From assembly GCF_000308875.1 (NCBI RefSeq), contig NZ_BAGL01000065.1:1-64000 (forward strand): a stretch of DNA of 64,000 bases, written 5' to 3'. This stretch comes from Nocardia transvalensis NBRC 15921 (lineage in GTDB: Bacteria; Actinomycetota; Actinomycetes; Mycobacteriales; Mycobacteriaceae). The position numbers and the translations under genes are program-made. Below are positions 50,767-60,166 of this stretch, piece by piece (within the stretch, counting starts at the first letter, position 1; each line of letters begins with the position of its first letter). The notes under the pieces are model-generated. The model made no database searches, was not told the DNA's origin, and saw only the letters and a list, made by a program, of their open reading frames with translations.

Positions 50767-52176
50767 TCAGAGCAGGGTCGGCGCCGATGAGGGCTGGTCG
50801 TCGAACGCGCCCCGGTAGGCGCTGCCCGGGTGGTCGGCGGGCAGGCGGGGGTCCGGGGTGTCGAACAGGCGTTGGCGCAGGGTCTGGCCCGGTACCGCCT
50901 CGCGGACCAGGCCGCGGGAGCGCAGTTCCGGGATCACGTGGTCGGCGAGGTCGCGGTAGCTCTGGTGCGGGTTGGCGCCGTTGAGGTTGAAGCCGTCGAG
51001 GTCGGCCGCCTCGGCGAAGGACGCCAGCTGGTCGGCGACGGACTTGCCGCCGCCGACGATCGAATCTCCGTAGGAGACACCGTTTTCCGGGGCGAGAAAC
51101 TTGCGGAGCGTCCACTTCGCCTCCGGCGGAGCGTCCTTGGTGATGGCGGCCAGGAAGGAGCGGTTGCTCTCGGTCTCGATGTACTCGAGCGGCGCGTCGA
51201 GATCGAACTCCGACCAGTCGATGCCGGTCACCGCCGAGAAATGCGTCAGCGCGCCCTCGACGCTGTAATAGCGTTGGTAGTCACGCAGTTTCGCCGCGGC
51301 CGCCGCATCGGTGCTGTCGGTGATCACTAGGGTGGAGGCGACGAATTTGATCGCGTCCGGGGAGCGCCCGTACTTCACGGCCAGCGACTTGATGGCGCCG
51401 ATGTTCTTGCGCAGCACCTCGGGACTGTGGCCGGCGACGAAGACGACCTCGGCGTTGCGAGCGGCGAATTCCCGGCCGCGCGGTGAGGTGCCCGCCTGGT
51501 AGATCACCGGTGTGCGCTGCACCGACGGTTCCGACAGGGCAGCGCTGGGCACGGAGTAGTACCGGCCGTGGTGGCCGATGGCGTGGACCTTGCGGGGGTC
51601 GGCGTAGATGCCGCGCTCGCGGTCGGCCACGACGGCGCCGTCCTCCCAGGAGCCTTCCCACAGCTTGTAGGTGACGTCCACGAATTCCTGTGCGCGCTCG
51701 TAGCGTTCGTCGTGCGGGATCTGCCGGTCGTAGCCGAGATTGCGGGCGGCGCTGTCCAGCTGCGAGGTGACGATGTTCCAGCCGATGCGGCCGCCGGTGA
51801 GGTGGTCGAGCGTGGTGAACTTGCGGGCCAGCAGGTACGGCTGTTCGTAGGTGGTCGAGACGGTGACCCCGAATCCGAGGGTCGAGGTGACCGCCGCCAT
51901 CCCGGAGATCACCAGCAGCGGGTCGTCGAGCGGGGTCTGCGCGGCGGTGGCCAGCGCCGGATCGGCGCTCTTGGTGTAGCTGTCGAGCTGGCCGAGGGCG
52001 TCGGCGATGAACAGCGCGTCGAACCCGCCGTCCTCCAGCAGGGTCGCCAGTTCGGTCCAGTAGGACAGCTGGGTGTAGCGCACGCTGTCGGCGTCGGGCA
52101 GCCGCCACAGTCCCCACGCGATGTGGCCTGCGGTGTGCATTTCGGTCGCGTTGAGTACGAGTTTCCGGGGTGCCAT
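50767..52176 (-). CDS. FMN-dependent monooxygenase of the NtaA/SnaA/DszA family
   Basis: 469 aa luciferase-like two-component flavin monooxygenase. Motifs: HTAGHIAWGLWRLPDADS, DGGFDALFIADALG, LDHLTGGRIGWNIVTSQLDSAARNLG and VIYQAGTSPRGREFAARNAEVVFVAG. Members cleave C-S or C-N bonds in sulfones, nitrilotriacetate and similar compounds with FMNH2 from a separate reductase. It starts at the base after the ATPase stop codon, the last gene of the six-gene operon. Confidence 0.9.
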   Translation of the reverse strand: MAPRKLVLNATEMHTAGHIAWGLWRLPDADSVRYTQLSYWTELATLLEDGGFDALFIADALGQLDSYTKSADPALATAAQTPLDDPLLVISGMAAVTSTLGFGVTVSTTYEQPYLLARKFTTLDHLTGGRIGWNIVTSQLDSAARNLGYDRQIPHDERYERAQEFVDVTYKLWEGSWEDGAVVADRERGIYADPRKVHAIGHHGRYYSVPSAALSEPSVQRTPVIYQAGTSPRGREFAARNAEVVFVAGHSPEVLRKNIGAIKSLAVKYGRSPDAIKFVASTLVITDSTDAAAAAKLRDYQRYYSVEGALTHFSAVTGIDWSEFDLDAPLEYIETESNRSFLAAITKDAPPEAKWTLRKFLAPENGVSYGDSIVGGGKSVADQLASFAEAADLDGFNLNGANPHQSYRDLADHVIPELRSRGLVREAVPGQTLRQRLFDTPDPRLPADHPGSAYRGAFDDQPSSAPTLL

Positions 52177-53826
52177 CTAGCGCGCCTCCTCGAGCGGGCG
52201 GGTCGGTTGCAGGACCGCGTCGACCAGGCGTCGCGTCACCGGATGCCGTTCCGGAGAACGGAATTCGGCGGCCGGGAAGTCGTCGACGACGCGTCCGGCG
52301 TCGAGGACGACGATCCGGTCGGCGAAGGCCTCGACGATCGCCAGGTTGTGCGCGATCAGCAGGAATGTCAGGTCGAAACGCCGTTTCAGGTCGGCGAGCA
52401 GGTCGAGGATGCGCGCCTGGGTGGTGACGTCGAGCGCGGAGGTCGGCTCGTCGAGCACGAGCAGCCGCGGCCGCACCGCGAGCGCGCGGGCGATGCCGAC
52501 CCGCTGCCGCTGTCCTCCGGACAGCTCGTGCGGAAAGCGTTCCAGGACAGCCGGTTCGAGGCCGACCGCGGTGATCAGCTCGTCGGCGCGTTCTGTGGCC
52601 TCCGCACCGGCGGCGACGCCGAGCCGCAGCATGGGCCGGACGAGTTGCTCACCGATCCGCACCCGTGGATTGAGCGCGCTGCCGTGGTCCTGGAATATCA
52701 ATTGCAGGCCGCGACGGAATTCCTTGCCGGACAGCGATTGTCCGTCGAAGTGCACCGAACCCTGCGACGGTGTCAGCAATCCGGCCGCCAGGCGCGCGAC
52801 GGTGGACTTCCCGGAACCGGATTCACCGATCAAGCCGACGCTCTCGCCGCGGCGCACGGCCAGGTCGACAGCCGTGAGTGCCGCGAAGTCCGGCGGTCGC
52901 CGCCAACCGCTGCGGCGGATCTGGAATCGCCTTGTCACGCTGCGGAGTTCGAGCAGCGGGACGTCCTGCGCTTCTCCGTCCGCGCTCTCGGGCAAGATAT
53001 CCGTGCTCGGCCCGGAGCCGTTGTGCGTCCGCCCGGCGCCGCCGATATCCCGGCCGAACACCGGTACCGACTCGATCAGCAGCCGGGTGTACGGGTGCTC
53101 CGGGGCACTCAGCACGGTCGTCACGTCACCGGATTCGACCAGTTCACCGTGTCGGAGCACCGCCACCCGGTCCGCGATATGGGACACCACGCCGAAGTCG
53201 TGCGTCACGATCAGCACCGCCAGGCCCAGCTCGCGCTGCAACCCGGCCAGCAGGTCCAGGACCTGTTTGGCGACGGTCGGGTCCAGGGCGGTGGTGGGTT
53301 CGTCGGCGATCAGCAGATCCGGTTCGGGCAGGCACGCGACCGCGAGCATCACGCGCTGGCGCATACCGCCACTCAGTTCGTGCGGATAGGAGCCGAGGAC
53401 ACGGCCGGTATCGGGGATGCCGACCCGCCGCAACCAGTCGCCCGCCAGTTCGGTGGCGTCCGCCGCGGCCAGGCCGCGATGGTGGCGGATCAGTTCCCGC
53501 AGTTGCGAACCGATGGTGAACGACGGGTCCAGCGCGTTCGCCGGATCTTGGAATACGGACCCGATCTTCTTGCCGCGCACCGCGTTCAGTTCCCGGTCAC
53601 GCAGGCCCAGCAGTTGCCGCCCTTCGAAGGTGACGCTCCCGCCGACTTGCGCTGTGGGAGGCAGCAATCCGACCACCGCAGCGGCCGACACACTCTTACC
53701 CGAACCGGATTCGCCTACCAGCGCCAAGATCTCACCGCGGCGCACGCTCAGGCTCACCCCGCGCACGGCCCGCACCGAGCCGAAGCCGACGGTGAGATCG
53801 TCGACGCGTAACAGGTCCGTACTCAT
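52177..53826 (-). CDS. ABC transporter protein with two fused ATPase domains (DppD-DppF type)
   Basis: 549 aa. Two complete nucleotide-binding domains: GESGSGKS (about 38), LSGGMRQR, LLIADEPTTALDP in the first; GESGSGKS (about 340), FPHELSGGQRQR, LLVLDEPTSALDV in the second. Each has the oligopeptide-type C-terminal extension (HPYTRLLIESVP). Energises the DppB-DppC permeases whose genes precede it. ATGA overlap with the upstream permease. Confidence 0.95.
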   Translation of the reverse strand: MSTDLLRVDDLTVGFGSVRAVRGVSLSVRRGEILALVGESGSGKSVSAAAVVGLLPPTAQVGGSVTFEGRQLLGLRDRELNAVRGKKIGSVFQDPANALDPSFTIGSQLRELIRHHRGLAAADATELAGDWLRRVGIPDTGRVLGSYPHELSGGMRQRVMLAVACLPEPDLLIADEPTTALDPTVAKQVLDLLAGLQRELGLAVLIVTHDFGVVSHIADRVAVLRHGELVESGDVTTVLSAPEHPYTRLLIESVPVFGRDIGGAGRTHNGSGPSTDILPESADGEAQDVPLLELRSVTRRFQIRRSGWRRPPDFAALTAVDLAVRRGESVGLIGESGSGKSTVARLAAGLLTPSQGSVHFDGQSLSGKEFRRGLQLIFQDHGSALNPRVRIGEQLVRPMLRLGVAAGAEATERADELITAVGLEPAVLERFPHELSGGQRQRVGIARALAVRPRLLVLDEPTSALDVTTQARILDLLADLKRRFDLTFLLIAHNLAIVEAFADRIVVLDAGRVVDDFPAAEFRSPERHPVTRRLVDAVLQPTRPLEEAR

Positions 53827-54719
53827 CGCCGCACCCGCCGCGGGTCGAGCAGGTCGCGCAGTCCGTCGCCGAACCAGCTGAACGCGACACCGACCACCAG
53901 GATGGCCAATCCGGGCGCGATCGCCACGTACGCGCTGCCGGACAGCAGCACCTTGGCGCCCTCGGCGACCATGCGTCCCCAGTCCGGGGTGGGCGGCTGC
54001 ACGCCGACGCCGAGCGAGCCGAGGCTGGCCGCGAACACCGTCATCATCCCGATCAGCGTGGACCAGTAGACCAGCACGGTCGGGCCGATATTGGGCAGCA
54101 CCTCGCGCAACAGCACGGTCGCGCGCCCGGCGCCGAGCACGGTCGCGGCGTCCACGTACTCCTTGCCGCGCTCGCGTCTCGCCTCGCCGTACACGATGCG
54201 GGTTACGTACGGCACGGTCGCGAACACCACGGACAGGGCGACGACCGCGGGGCCGGTGCCGATGATCTCGGCCAGCGACACCGCCACGATCACCACGGGA
54301 AACGCGAACAGCAGATCGACCACCCGCATCAGCAGCGCGGCCCCCGCGCCCCGCCCGAAGGCGGCCGCCAGGCCCAGCGCGGTACCGATCACCACGGCGG
54401 CGGTGACGGCGGCGAACGTCCACAGCAGGGTCGTCCGGCCGCCCCACAGCAGCCGGCTGAAGACGTCGCGGCCCTGCTCGTCGGTGCCCAGCAGGTGCCC
54501 CTCGGACAGCGGCGCGAGGTAGCGGTGCGCGGCGTCGGGCCGCACCGGATCGTGCGGTGCGAGCCACGGCGCCAGTACCGACACCACGACCACGAGGGTC
54601 AGAACGACGCACGATACCCAGAATTGCCCGTGCCGCAGGGCGATTCGCCTGCGGTGGCGGCGATCCCGGGGGGCTTCTCCGGCCGTTTCCGGCGGGGATT
54701 CGGTGAGTGTTGTCGTCAC
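53823..54719 (-). CDS. ABC transporter permease (DppC type)
   Basis: 298 aa. Short cytoplasmic N-terminus, then six helices; the motif APHDPVRPDAAHRYLAPLSEGHLLGTDEQGRDVFSRLLWGGRTTL and the EAA loop YVDAATVLGAGRATVLLREVLPNI are typical of DppC/NikC permeases. GTG start overlaps the dppB-like stop by 4 nt. Confidence 0.95.
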   Translation of the reverse strand: MTTTLTESPPETAGEAPRDRRHRRRIALRHGQFWVSCVVLTLVVVVSVLAPWLAPHDPVRPDAAHRYLAPLSEGHLLGTDEQGRDVFSRLLWGGRTTLLWTFAAVTAAVVIGTALGLAAAFGRGAGAALLMRVVDLLFAFPVVIVAVSLAEIIGTGPAVVALSVVFATVPYVTRIVYGEARRERGKEYVDAATVLGAGRATVLLREVLPNIGPTVLVYWSTLIGMMTVFAASLGSLGVGVQPPTPDWGRMVAEGAKVLLSGSAYVAIAPGLAILVVGVAFSWFGDGLRDLLDPRRVRR

Positions 54720-55672
54720 TGCGCCCTCCGCAGTCTGGGATCGAGCAGATCCCTGCCGATATCGGTGGCCAGATTCACCACCACGAACGTCACGGTCACC
54801 AGCAGGACGCCGGCTTGGATCACCGGATAGTCGTGCCCGGAGATGGCGGCGACCAGCTGGACGCCGAGACCCGGCCAGTTGTAGACACTTTCGACGAAGA
54901 CGACGCCCGACAGCAACGCCCCGATCTCCAGCCCGGTGGCGTTCAGCAGCGTCGGCGCGACATTACGGCCGATGTGCCGCAGCACGATTCGATGCCGCGG
55001 CAAGCCCTGTGACCGCAGCGTGCGCACGTAGTCCGAGGCCAGCGCGTCGATGACCGCCACCCGGGCGAAGCGGGCCAGCACCAGCATCGAGATGAGCCCC
55101 GCCGAGACCGCCGGGAGCACAAGGTGGTTCAGCAGATCGCCGAGACCCGGGTCCTCGACGCGGTAGTTCCGCTTGCCACTCGCCGGAAGTGTGTGCAGCC
55201 GAATCGCGAACAGCCAGATCAGGATCAGGCCGAACCAGTACACCGACAGATTGCTGCCGATCTGGACCAGCCCCATGACCAGCCGGTCGACGAGCCGATT
55301 GTGGTTGAGCGCGGCCACGGCCCCGATGATCGCGCCGAATCCCACCGATACGACGATCGCCGCGGCGGCGAGGACGATGGTATTGGCGAACGCGGGGCCC
55401 AGCATCGACAGCACGCCGGTGTGCTGCACCAGCGATTGCCCGCCGCCGTCGGTGAACAGCCCGGTCAGCCAGTCCCAATACCGTTGCGGCAGCGGGTCGT
55501 CCAGGCCGTAGGCGGCGCGCAGCGCGGCGATCGACTCGGGCGAGAGCTGCTGGCCCAGCCCGCTGCGGACCGGGTCGCCGGGACTGAGCACGCCGATGGT
55601 GAACGTCGCCACCGAGATGACGAACAGGATCGGCACGAGGGCGGCCACCCGCCAGGCGATACGCGCGGTCAT
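54716..55672 (-). CDS. ABC transporter permease (DppB type)
   Basis: 318 aa from ATG 55672. Helix 1 (VAALVPILFVISVATFTIG), the periplasmic LSPGDPVRSGLGQQLSPESIAALRAAYGLDDPLPQRYWDWL segment and EAA loop YVRTLRSQGLPRHRIVLRHIGRN mark DppB permeases. ATGA overlap with the binding-protein stop. Confidence 0.95.
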   Translation of the reverse strand: MTARIAWRVAALVPILFVISVATFTIGVLSPGDPVRSGLGQQLSPESIAALRAAYGLDDPLPQRYWDWLTGLFTDGGGQSLVQHTGVLSMLGPAFANTIVLAAAAIVVSVGFGAIIGAVAALNHNRLVDRLVMGLVQIGSNLSVYWFGLILIWLFAIRLHTLPASGKRNYRVEDPGLGDLLNHLVLPAVSAGLISMLVLARFARVAVIDALASDYVRTLRSQGLPRHRIVLRHIGRNVAPTLLNATGLEIGALLSGVVFVESVYNWPGLGVQLVAAISGHDYPVIQAGVLLVTVTFVVVNLATDIGRDLLDPRLRRAQ

Positions 55673-57234
55673 GCCGGCTCCAGGGAGACCGTGGTCAGGT
55701 CGTACCAGTTGGTGCGCGGCCACACGAAGCCGCGCACCCGCGGGCTCAGCGCGTAGTAGCGGGTGAAGTTCACTGTGGGAATCAGCGCCGCGCCGGACAG
55801 CAGCGCACGGTCGGCGTCCTGCCACAGCCCCGACCGCGCGGCCGGATCCGCGGTATATCGAGCGCGGTCGATCGCGCCGCTGATCCCCTGGTAGTCGACG
55901 AAGTCCTTGCCGCCCTTGGCGATCACGCCGGAGTTGAAGACCTCCGCGATCCATTCCGGATAGGTGCCGCCGTACTCGTCCAGGCTCAATCCGTCGCCGG
56001 GCTCCGGATTCTCGGTGCGGGTGCTGTAGGTGGCGCGATCGACCGCCACCACGGTCGCCGTGATGCCGACCGCGGCGAGGTTGGTGGCGATGTACTCGGC
56101 CTCGGGTTGTCCGGCGAGATCGGCGACGATATTGAAGCGCAACGAGTTCCGGTATCCGGCCGCCGCCAGATCGGCCCGCGCGCCCTCCGGATCGTAGGCG
56201 TGGTCGCGCAGGGCCGGGTCGTACGCCTCGTTGCCGGGGTTGAGCATCGAGGTCACCGGTTGCGCGTAGCCGTCGTAGATGTCGCGGGCGATCCCCGCCC
56301 GATCGACGGCCTTCGCGACCGCCCGCCGCACCCGGGGATCCTGCAGTGCCGGCGCCGTCTTGTAGCGGACGCTGAGATAGTCGAGCTGGGCGCTGCTGCC
56401 CTGCGGCACCGGGTAGCCACCGGCCTCCAGCACCGGCACGTCGGTGGGCTGAACGCGCGAGATCAGGTCCACGTCACCGCTTTCCAGCGCCGCCAGGCGG
56501 GTCTGGTTGTTCGGGATGATCCGGAACACCAGACGGTTCGTCTTCGGCGCCGGACCCCAGTAGCTCGGATTGCGCTTCAGGGTGATGTGGTCGCCGCGCT
56601 TCCGTTCGACGAAGGTGTACGGACCGGTGCCGACGGGATGGTCGGCCAGGCCGTCGTTGCCGTAGGCGCGGATGGCGGCCGGGCTGGCGACGAGCGTCGA
56701 CCGGATGGACTGGGCGAGCAGACGCGGGAAACCGAGGTTCGGGCGGTGGAATTCGAAGGCGAAGGTGTGGTCGTCGACGACCGTGGTCTGCTTCAGGTCG
56801 GCGTACCAGTCCTTCATCATCCCGGCGCTGACCTTGTCGTAGAACTCGAACGACGGATCGGTGAAGCGTCGAATGTCGAAATCCAGTGCGTGCGCGTCGA
56901 AGTCGGTGCCGTCGTGGAATTTCACGCCCTGCCGGAGGTCGAAGGTCCAGATCCGGCCGTCCGGCGAGGACCGCCAGCTCGTGGCCAGCGCGGGAACCGG
57001 TTTCGGGACGCCCTGATCGGTGGACAGATCCTCCTTGACCAGCGGCTCGTAGATATTGCTGGAGACCCGGTAGGTCTCCCAGTAGTACTCCCGATTCGGG
57101 TCGATCGCGCTGGGCTCGGTGTAGAGCCCGACGACCAGGGTGTCACCGGCCGACGCGTCCGCGCCGCAGCCGGTCAGGACCAGCGTCAGCGCGACTCCGG
57201 CGGCCGCGACGACCCGTGCCACACCGGATCTCAT
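55669..57234 (-). CDS. Family 5 extracellular solute-binding lipoprotein
   Basis: 521 aa. Signal peptide with lipobox LVLTGCG (Cys23). SBP_bac_5 features: VVGLYTEPSAIDPNREYYWETYRVSSNIYEPLV, VKFHDGTDFDAHALDFDIRRF and HPVGTGPYTFVERKRGDHITLKRNPSYW. Captures the substrate outside the cell for the DppBC permeases. ATGA overlap with the preceding SfnB-like gene. A substrate with organic sulfur is inferred from neighbours only. Confidence 0.93.
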   Translation of the reverse strand: MRSGVARVVAAAGVALTLVLTGCGADASAGDTLVVGLYTEPSAIDPNREYYWETYRVSSNIYEPLVKEDLSTDQGVPKPVPALATSWRSSPDGRIWTFDLRQGVKFHDGTDFDAHALDFDIRRFTDPSFEFYDKVSAGMMKDWYADLKQTTVVDDHTFAFEFHRPNLGFPRLLAQSIRSTLVASPAAIRAYGNDGLADHPVGTGPYTFVERKRGDHITLKRNPSYWGPAPKTNRLVFRIIPNNQTRLAALESGDVDLISRVQPTDVPVLEAGGYPVPQGSSAQLDYLSVRYKTAPALQDPRVRRAVAKAVDRAGIARDIYDGYAQPVTSMLNPGNEAYDPALRDHAYDPEGARADLAAAGYRNSLRFNIVADLAGQPEAEYIATNLAAVGITATVVAVDRATYSTRTENPEPGDGLSLDEYGGTYPEWIAEVFNSGVIAKGGKDFVDYQGISGAIDRARYTADPAARSGLWQDADRALLSGAALIPTVNFTRYYALSPRVRGFVWPRTNWYDLTTVSLEPA

Positions 57235-58496
57235 GAGCCGTTCCCCTGCGACCTCGCCGCCGCGCGCGCCAGTTCACGAAGCCGGCCGGGGTGCGGGAGA
57301 CGCCCGTTGAGCAGGTAGTCGCCGATCTCGCGCTGCCGGTAGGCGACCGGATCGTGCGTGGTGTGCGTGCGCGCGTTGCGCCAATAGATGTCCAGCCCCA
57401 CGGAATTGGCGGTCGATCGCGCGCCGGTGGCCTGGTAGATCGTGCTGGTGACGTCCAGGACCGCTTCGGTGGACACCGATTTCAGCTGATCCAGCCGGAT
57501 CGCGAGCGCGCCCCACCGCTCCCGGGTCAGCCCGGTCCCGGCCGCGAGCGCGGTCTCGTACTCCCCCGCCACCGCGTCCGCGAGCGCGACACCGGCGGCG
57601 ACATCGGCCGACAGCCGCCCGAACAGTTGCAGGTGGTAGGGGTCCTCGGTGGCCTCGCGGGTCGGGGCTTCCGGCCAGGGGCGTCCCCGGTCGCGCACAT
57701 ACTCCGCCGCGGCGTCGAGCGCGCCCTCGGCGATGCCGAGATACAAGGTGGCGAAGATGAGCTGGCTGAACAGACCCCGCAGACCGTCACGCAGTGCGGG
57801 ATCGCCTCCGGCGGTGGCGAATTCGTCCAGCCCGGTCAGTATCTCCTCCGGTTCGACGGCGACGTCGTCGAAGGTCACACTGCCGCTGGCGGTCAGCCGC
57901 TGGCCCAGGTTGTCCCAGTCGTCGCCGAAGCTCAGGCCGGGGCGGTCCGGCGGAATGTGCACGTACACCGGGCGATCGCCGTCGAACAGGCAGACCGTGA
58001 TGTAGTCGGCGACCGCGACGCCGGTAGCGAAGGTACGGGTTCCGTTGATACGCAGGCCCTTCGCCGCGCGCGTGACCTGCACGTTCGGGTCGCGCGGATT
58101 GCTGACGCTGCCCTGGAACCAGCCCTTCTCCCCCACCCCGCGCGCCACATGTTCCCACTGGGCCCGCGAGGCGAGCAGATAGGTCCACACACCGTTCGAA
58201 TAGTGATAGGTGAGGAGCTGCCCGATCGAGCCGTCGGCGGCGGAGACGATGCGGCCCAGCCGCAGCGCCTGGGTCAGGCCGCCACCGGCGCCGCCGAACT
58301 CGCGCGGCGTGGCGAAACCGAGTAATCCGTTGCGGCGCAACAGTTCCAGCTCCGCGAGCGGGTTCCGGTTGGCGCGGTCCCGCTCCAGTGCCGTCTCGGC
58401 GAGTTCGGCGGCCACCTGTCGCGCGATCCCCTCCCACCGTGCGAATTCCTCGGCGTCGGTCCCGCCGTAGGGAACCACCGATCCGGCATTCGTCAT
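57231..58496 (-). CDS. SfnB/DszC-like acyl-CoA-dehydrogenase-fold monooxygenase
   Basis: 421 aa. Acyl-CoA dehydrogenase fold, but with features of the SfnB/DszC branch: AADGSIGQLLTYHYSNGVWTYLLAS and GWFQGSVSNPRDPNVQVTRAAKGLRINGTRTFATGVAVADYI. Such proteins use reduced flavin and O2 to oxidise dimethylsulfone or thiophenes. AAGGAG before ATG 58496. First gene of the operon, with a palindrome upstream. Confidence 0.88.
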   Translation of the reverse strand: MTNAGSVVPYGGTDAEEFARWEGIARQVAAELAETALERDRANRNPLAELELLRRNGLLGFATPREFGGAGGGLTQALRLGRIVSAADGSIGQLLTYHYSNGVWTYLLASRAQWEHVARGVGEKGWFQGSVSNPRDPNVQVTRAAKGLRINGTRTFATGVAVADYITVCLFDGDRPVYVHIPPDRPGLSFGDDWDNLGQRLTASGSVTFDDVAVEPEEILTGLDEFATAGGDPALRDGLRGLFSQLIFATLYLGIAEGALDAAAEYVRDRGRPWPEAPTREATEDPYHLQLFGRLSADVAAGVALADAVAGEYETALAAGTGLTRERWGALAIRLDQLKSVSTEAVLDVTSTIYQATGARSTANSVGLDIYWRNARTHTTHDPVAYRQREIGDYLLNGRLPHPGRLRELARAAARSQGNGS

Positions 58497-58561
58497 GGGT
58501 CTCCTTCGGCTCACGACGCGCGGCTCGGATTCGGCACGCCGCGCGGTGACGTCAGCCAGTC

Positions 58562-58573
58562 AACCGTACGGTT
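58562..58573. promoter_or_regulatory. Operator-like palindrome before the organosulfur operon
   Basis: AACCGTACGGTT, perfect 12-bp palindrome, 66 nt before the SfnB-like start, in the gap to the MFS gene. TetR-type operators often have this form; the regulator is unidentified. Confidence 0.55.
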
Positions 58574-58619
58574 TTGGGTGCCAACAGAATTGCGATCACT
58601 CGGAACACAACACCGGGGG

Positions 58620-60041
58620 TTAAGCGGGGTCGTTGCGGCGGAAGGTGAGGGCTACGGCGAAGGTGAGAGCGGCGATGACCACCGCTCCGGTGAAGGCGGC
58701 GGTGATGCCGTGGACCAGGACCTCGTGGGGTGTGCCCGAGGCGGCGCGGGAGGCGGTGCCGAAGATCGTCACCAGGATGGCCAGGCCCAGGGTGCCGCCG
58801 GTCTGCTGGACGGTTTGCAGCGCGCCCCCGGCCGCGCCGGCCTCGTTCGGCGGGATATTCGACATGATGATCACGTTCAGGGGCGAGAACGCCAGGCCGA
58901 TGCCACAGCCCATGAGGATCATCGCCGCCAGCAACAGCGGGAAATACGCGCTGTCCGTGGACAATCGGGTCAGCAGCAGCAAGCCCGCGGCCATCAGGAC
59001 CGTACCGGTCACGGTCACCGGCTTCGGGCCGAACCGGGGCAGCAGGCGGGGAATCAGCCGGATCATGGTGAACATCAGCGCCGCGGTCGGCAGGAAGGCG
59101 AAACCCGTTGCCAGCGCGCTCATTCCACGCACCTCCTGCAAATACTGGGTGAGGAAGAAGAACATCGACATGCCCGCCATCGGGCCGAGGAACATATTGA
59201 CGTAGGCGGCGGCGCGATTGCGGTCGGCGAACAGGTGCAGCGGCAGCAGCGGCTGCGCCGCGCGCAGTTCGACGGCGACGAAGGCCACGAGCAGCACGGC
59301 GCCCGCCGCCAGCGAGACGCCCGTGGCGGGCGCGCCCCAGCCGTGCGCGGCGGCATTGATGAAGCCGTAGACCAGCGCCGCGACACCGCCGGTGGCGGTC
59401 ACCGCGCCCGGCAGATCCAGGCGCGCGGGCTGCCGCACCGATTGCGGGAGGTAGCGCAGCGCCAGCGCGACCACGGCCACCCCGAACGGCACGTTGATGA
59501 ACAGCACGGATCGCCAGCCCAGCCACTCGGTGAGCAGCCCGCCGAGCATCAGCCCGATCGCGAATCCGGCACTGGACATGCCCGAGAACAGCGCCAGCAC
59601 CCGCATCCGGGCCTTGGGTTCGCTGAAGGTCGTGGTCAGCAGCGCCAGCGTGCTGGGCCCGGCCATCGCGCCGCCGATCCCCTGCACGACCCGCGCGGCC
59701 AGCAGCCAGCCCGCCGTTGGCGCCAGGCCCCCGACCAGCGAAGCGAGGGTGAACAGGGCGGCGCCGGCGACGAACAGCCGCCGGCGTCCGAACAGGTCGC
59801 CGGCCCGGCCACCGAGCAGCAGCAGGCCACCGAAGACCAGCGTGTACGCATTCATCACCCAGGACAGTCCGGTGGCGCTGAAATGCAGGTCGGTCCGGAT
59901 GCGCGGCAGCGCCACATTCATCACGGTGACATCGAGAATGATCATCAATTGGCAGGTCAGCAGGGTCATCAGCACGACACCGCGGCGCAGCGGCGGGGTA
60001 TCGGTGCGGACGGCGGCCGACGAGAGGGTGGAGGTGGTCAA
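58620..60041 (-). CDS. MFS drug exporter (DHA2, EmrB/QacA type)
   Basis: 473 aa with about 14 helices. VTVMNVALPRIRTDLHFSATGLSWVMNAYTLVFGGLLLLGGRAGDLFGRRRLF is the DHA2 motif A region; LDVT...D and GPSTLALLTTTFSEPKARMRVLALF (motif C-like GxxxGPxxGG region) follow. TTG start at 60041 with GGAG 5 nt upstream. Divergent from its TetR gene; exported compound unknown. Confidence 0.92.
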   Translation of the reverse strand: MTTSTLSSAAVRTDTPPLRRGVVLMTLLTCQLMIILDVTVMNVALPRIRTDLHFSATGLSWVMNAYTLVFGGLLLLGGRAGDLFGRRRLFVAGAALFTLASLVGGLAPTAGWLLAARVVQGIGGAMAGPSTLALLTTTFSEPKARMRVLALFSGMSSAGFAIGLMLGGLLTEWLGWRSVLFINVPFGVAVVALALRYLPQSVRQPARLDLPGAVTATGGVAALVYGFINAAAHGWGAPATGVSLAAGAVLLVAFVAVELRAAQPLLPLHLFADRNRAAAYVNMFLGPMAGMSMFFFLTQYLQEVRGMSALATGFAFLPTAALMFTMIRLIPRLLPRFGPKPVTVTGTVLMAAGLLLLTRLSTDSAYFPLLLAAMILMGCGIGLAFSPLNVIIMSNIPPNEAGAAGGALQTVQQTGGTLGLAILVTIFGTASRAASGTPHEVLVHGITAAFTGAVVIAALTFAVALTFRRNDPA

Positions 60042-60068
60042 GGGGGCTCCATCGAAAGCGAAATCAAG

Positions 60069-60083
60069 CGGAGACAGTCTCCG
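60069..60083. promoter_or_regulatory. TetR operator-like palindrome 1 at the MFS gene
   Basis: CGGAGACAGTCTCCG, perfect 7-bp arms around one base, 28 nt from the MFS start. Confidence 0.78.
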
Positions 60084-60103
60084 TTTCTGATGGAGTTAGC
60101 ATA

Positions 60104-60118
60104 TGGAGAACATCTCCA
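60104..60118. promoter_or_regulatory. TetR operator-like palindrome 2 at the MFS gene
   Basis: TGGAGAACATCTCCA, arms GGAGA/TCTCC shared with palindrome 1; centres 35 bp apart. A further half-site GCGGAGA lies at about 60133. Confidence 0.72.
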
Positions 60119-60166
60119 CTTACGCAAGACTAAGCGGAGAGTTCATCCGTTTTCAATGGAGGAACC

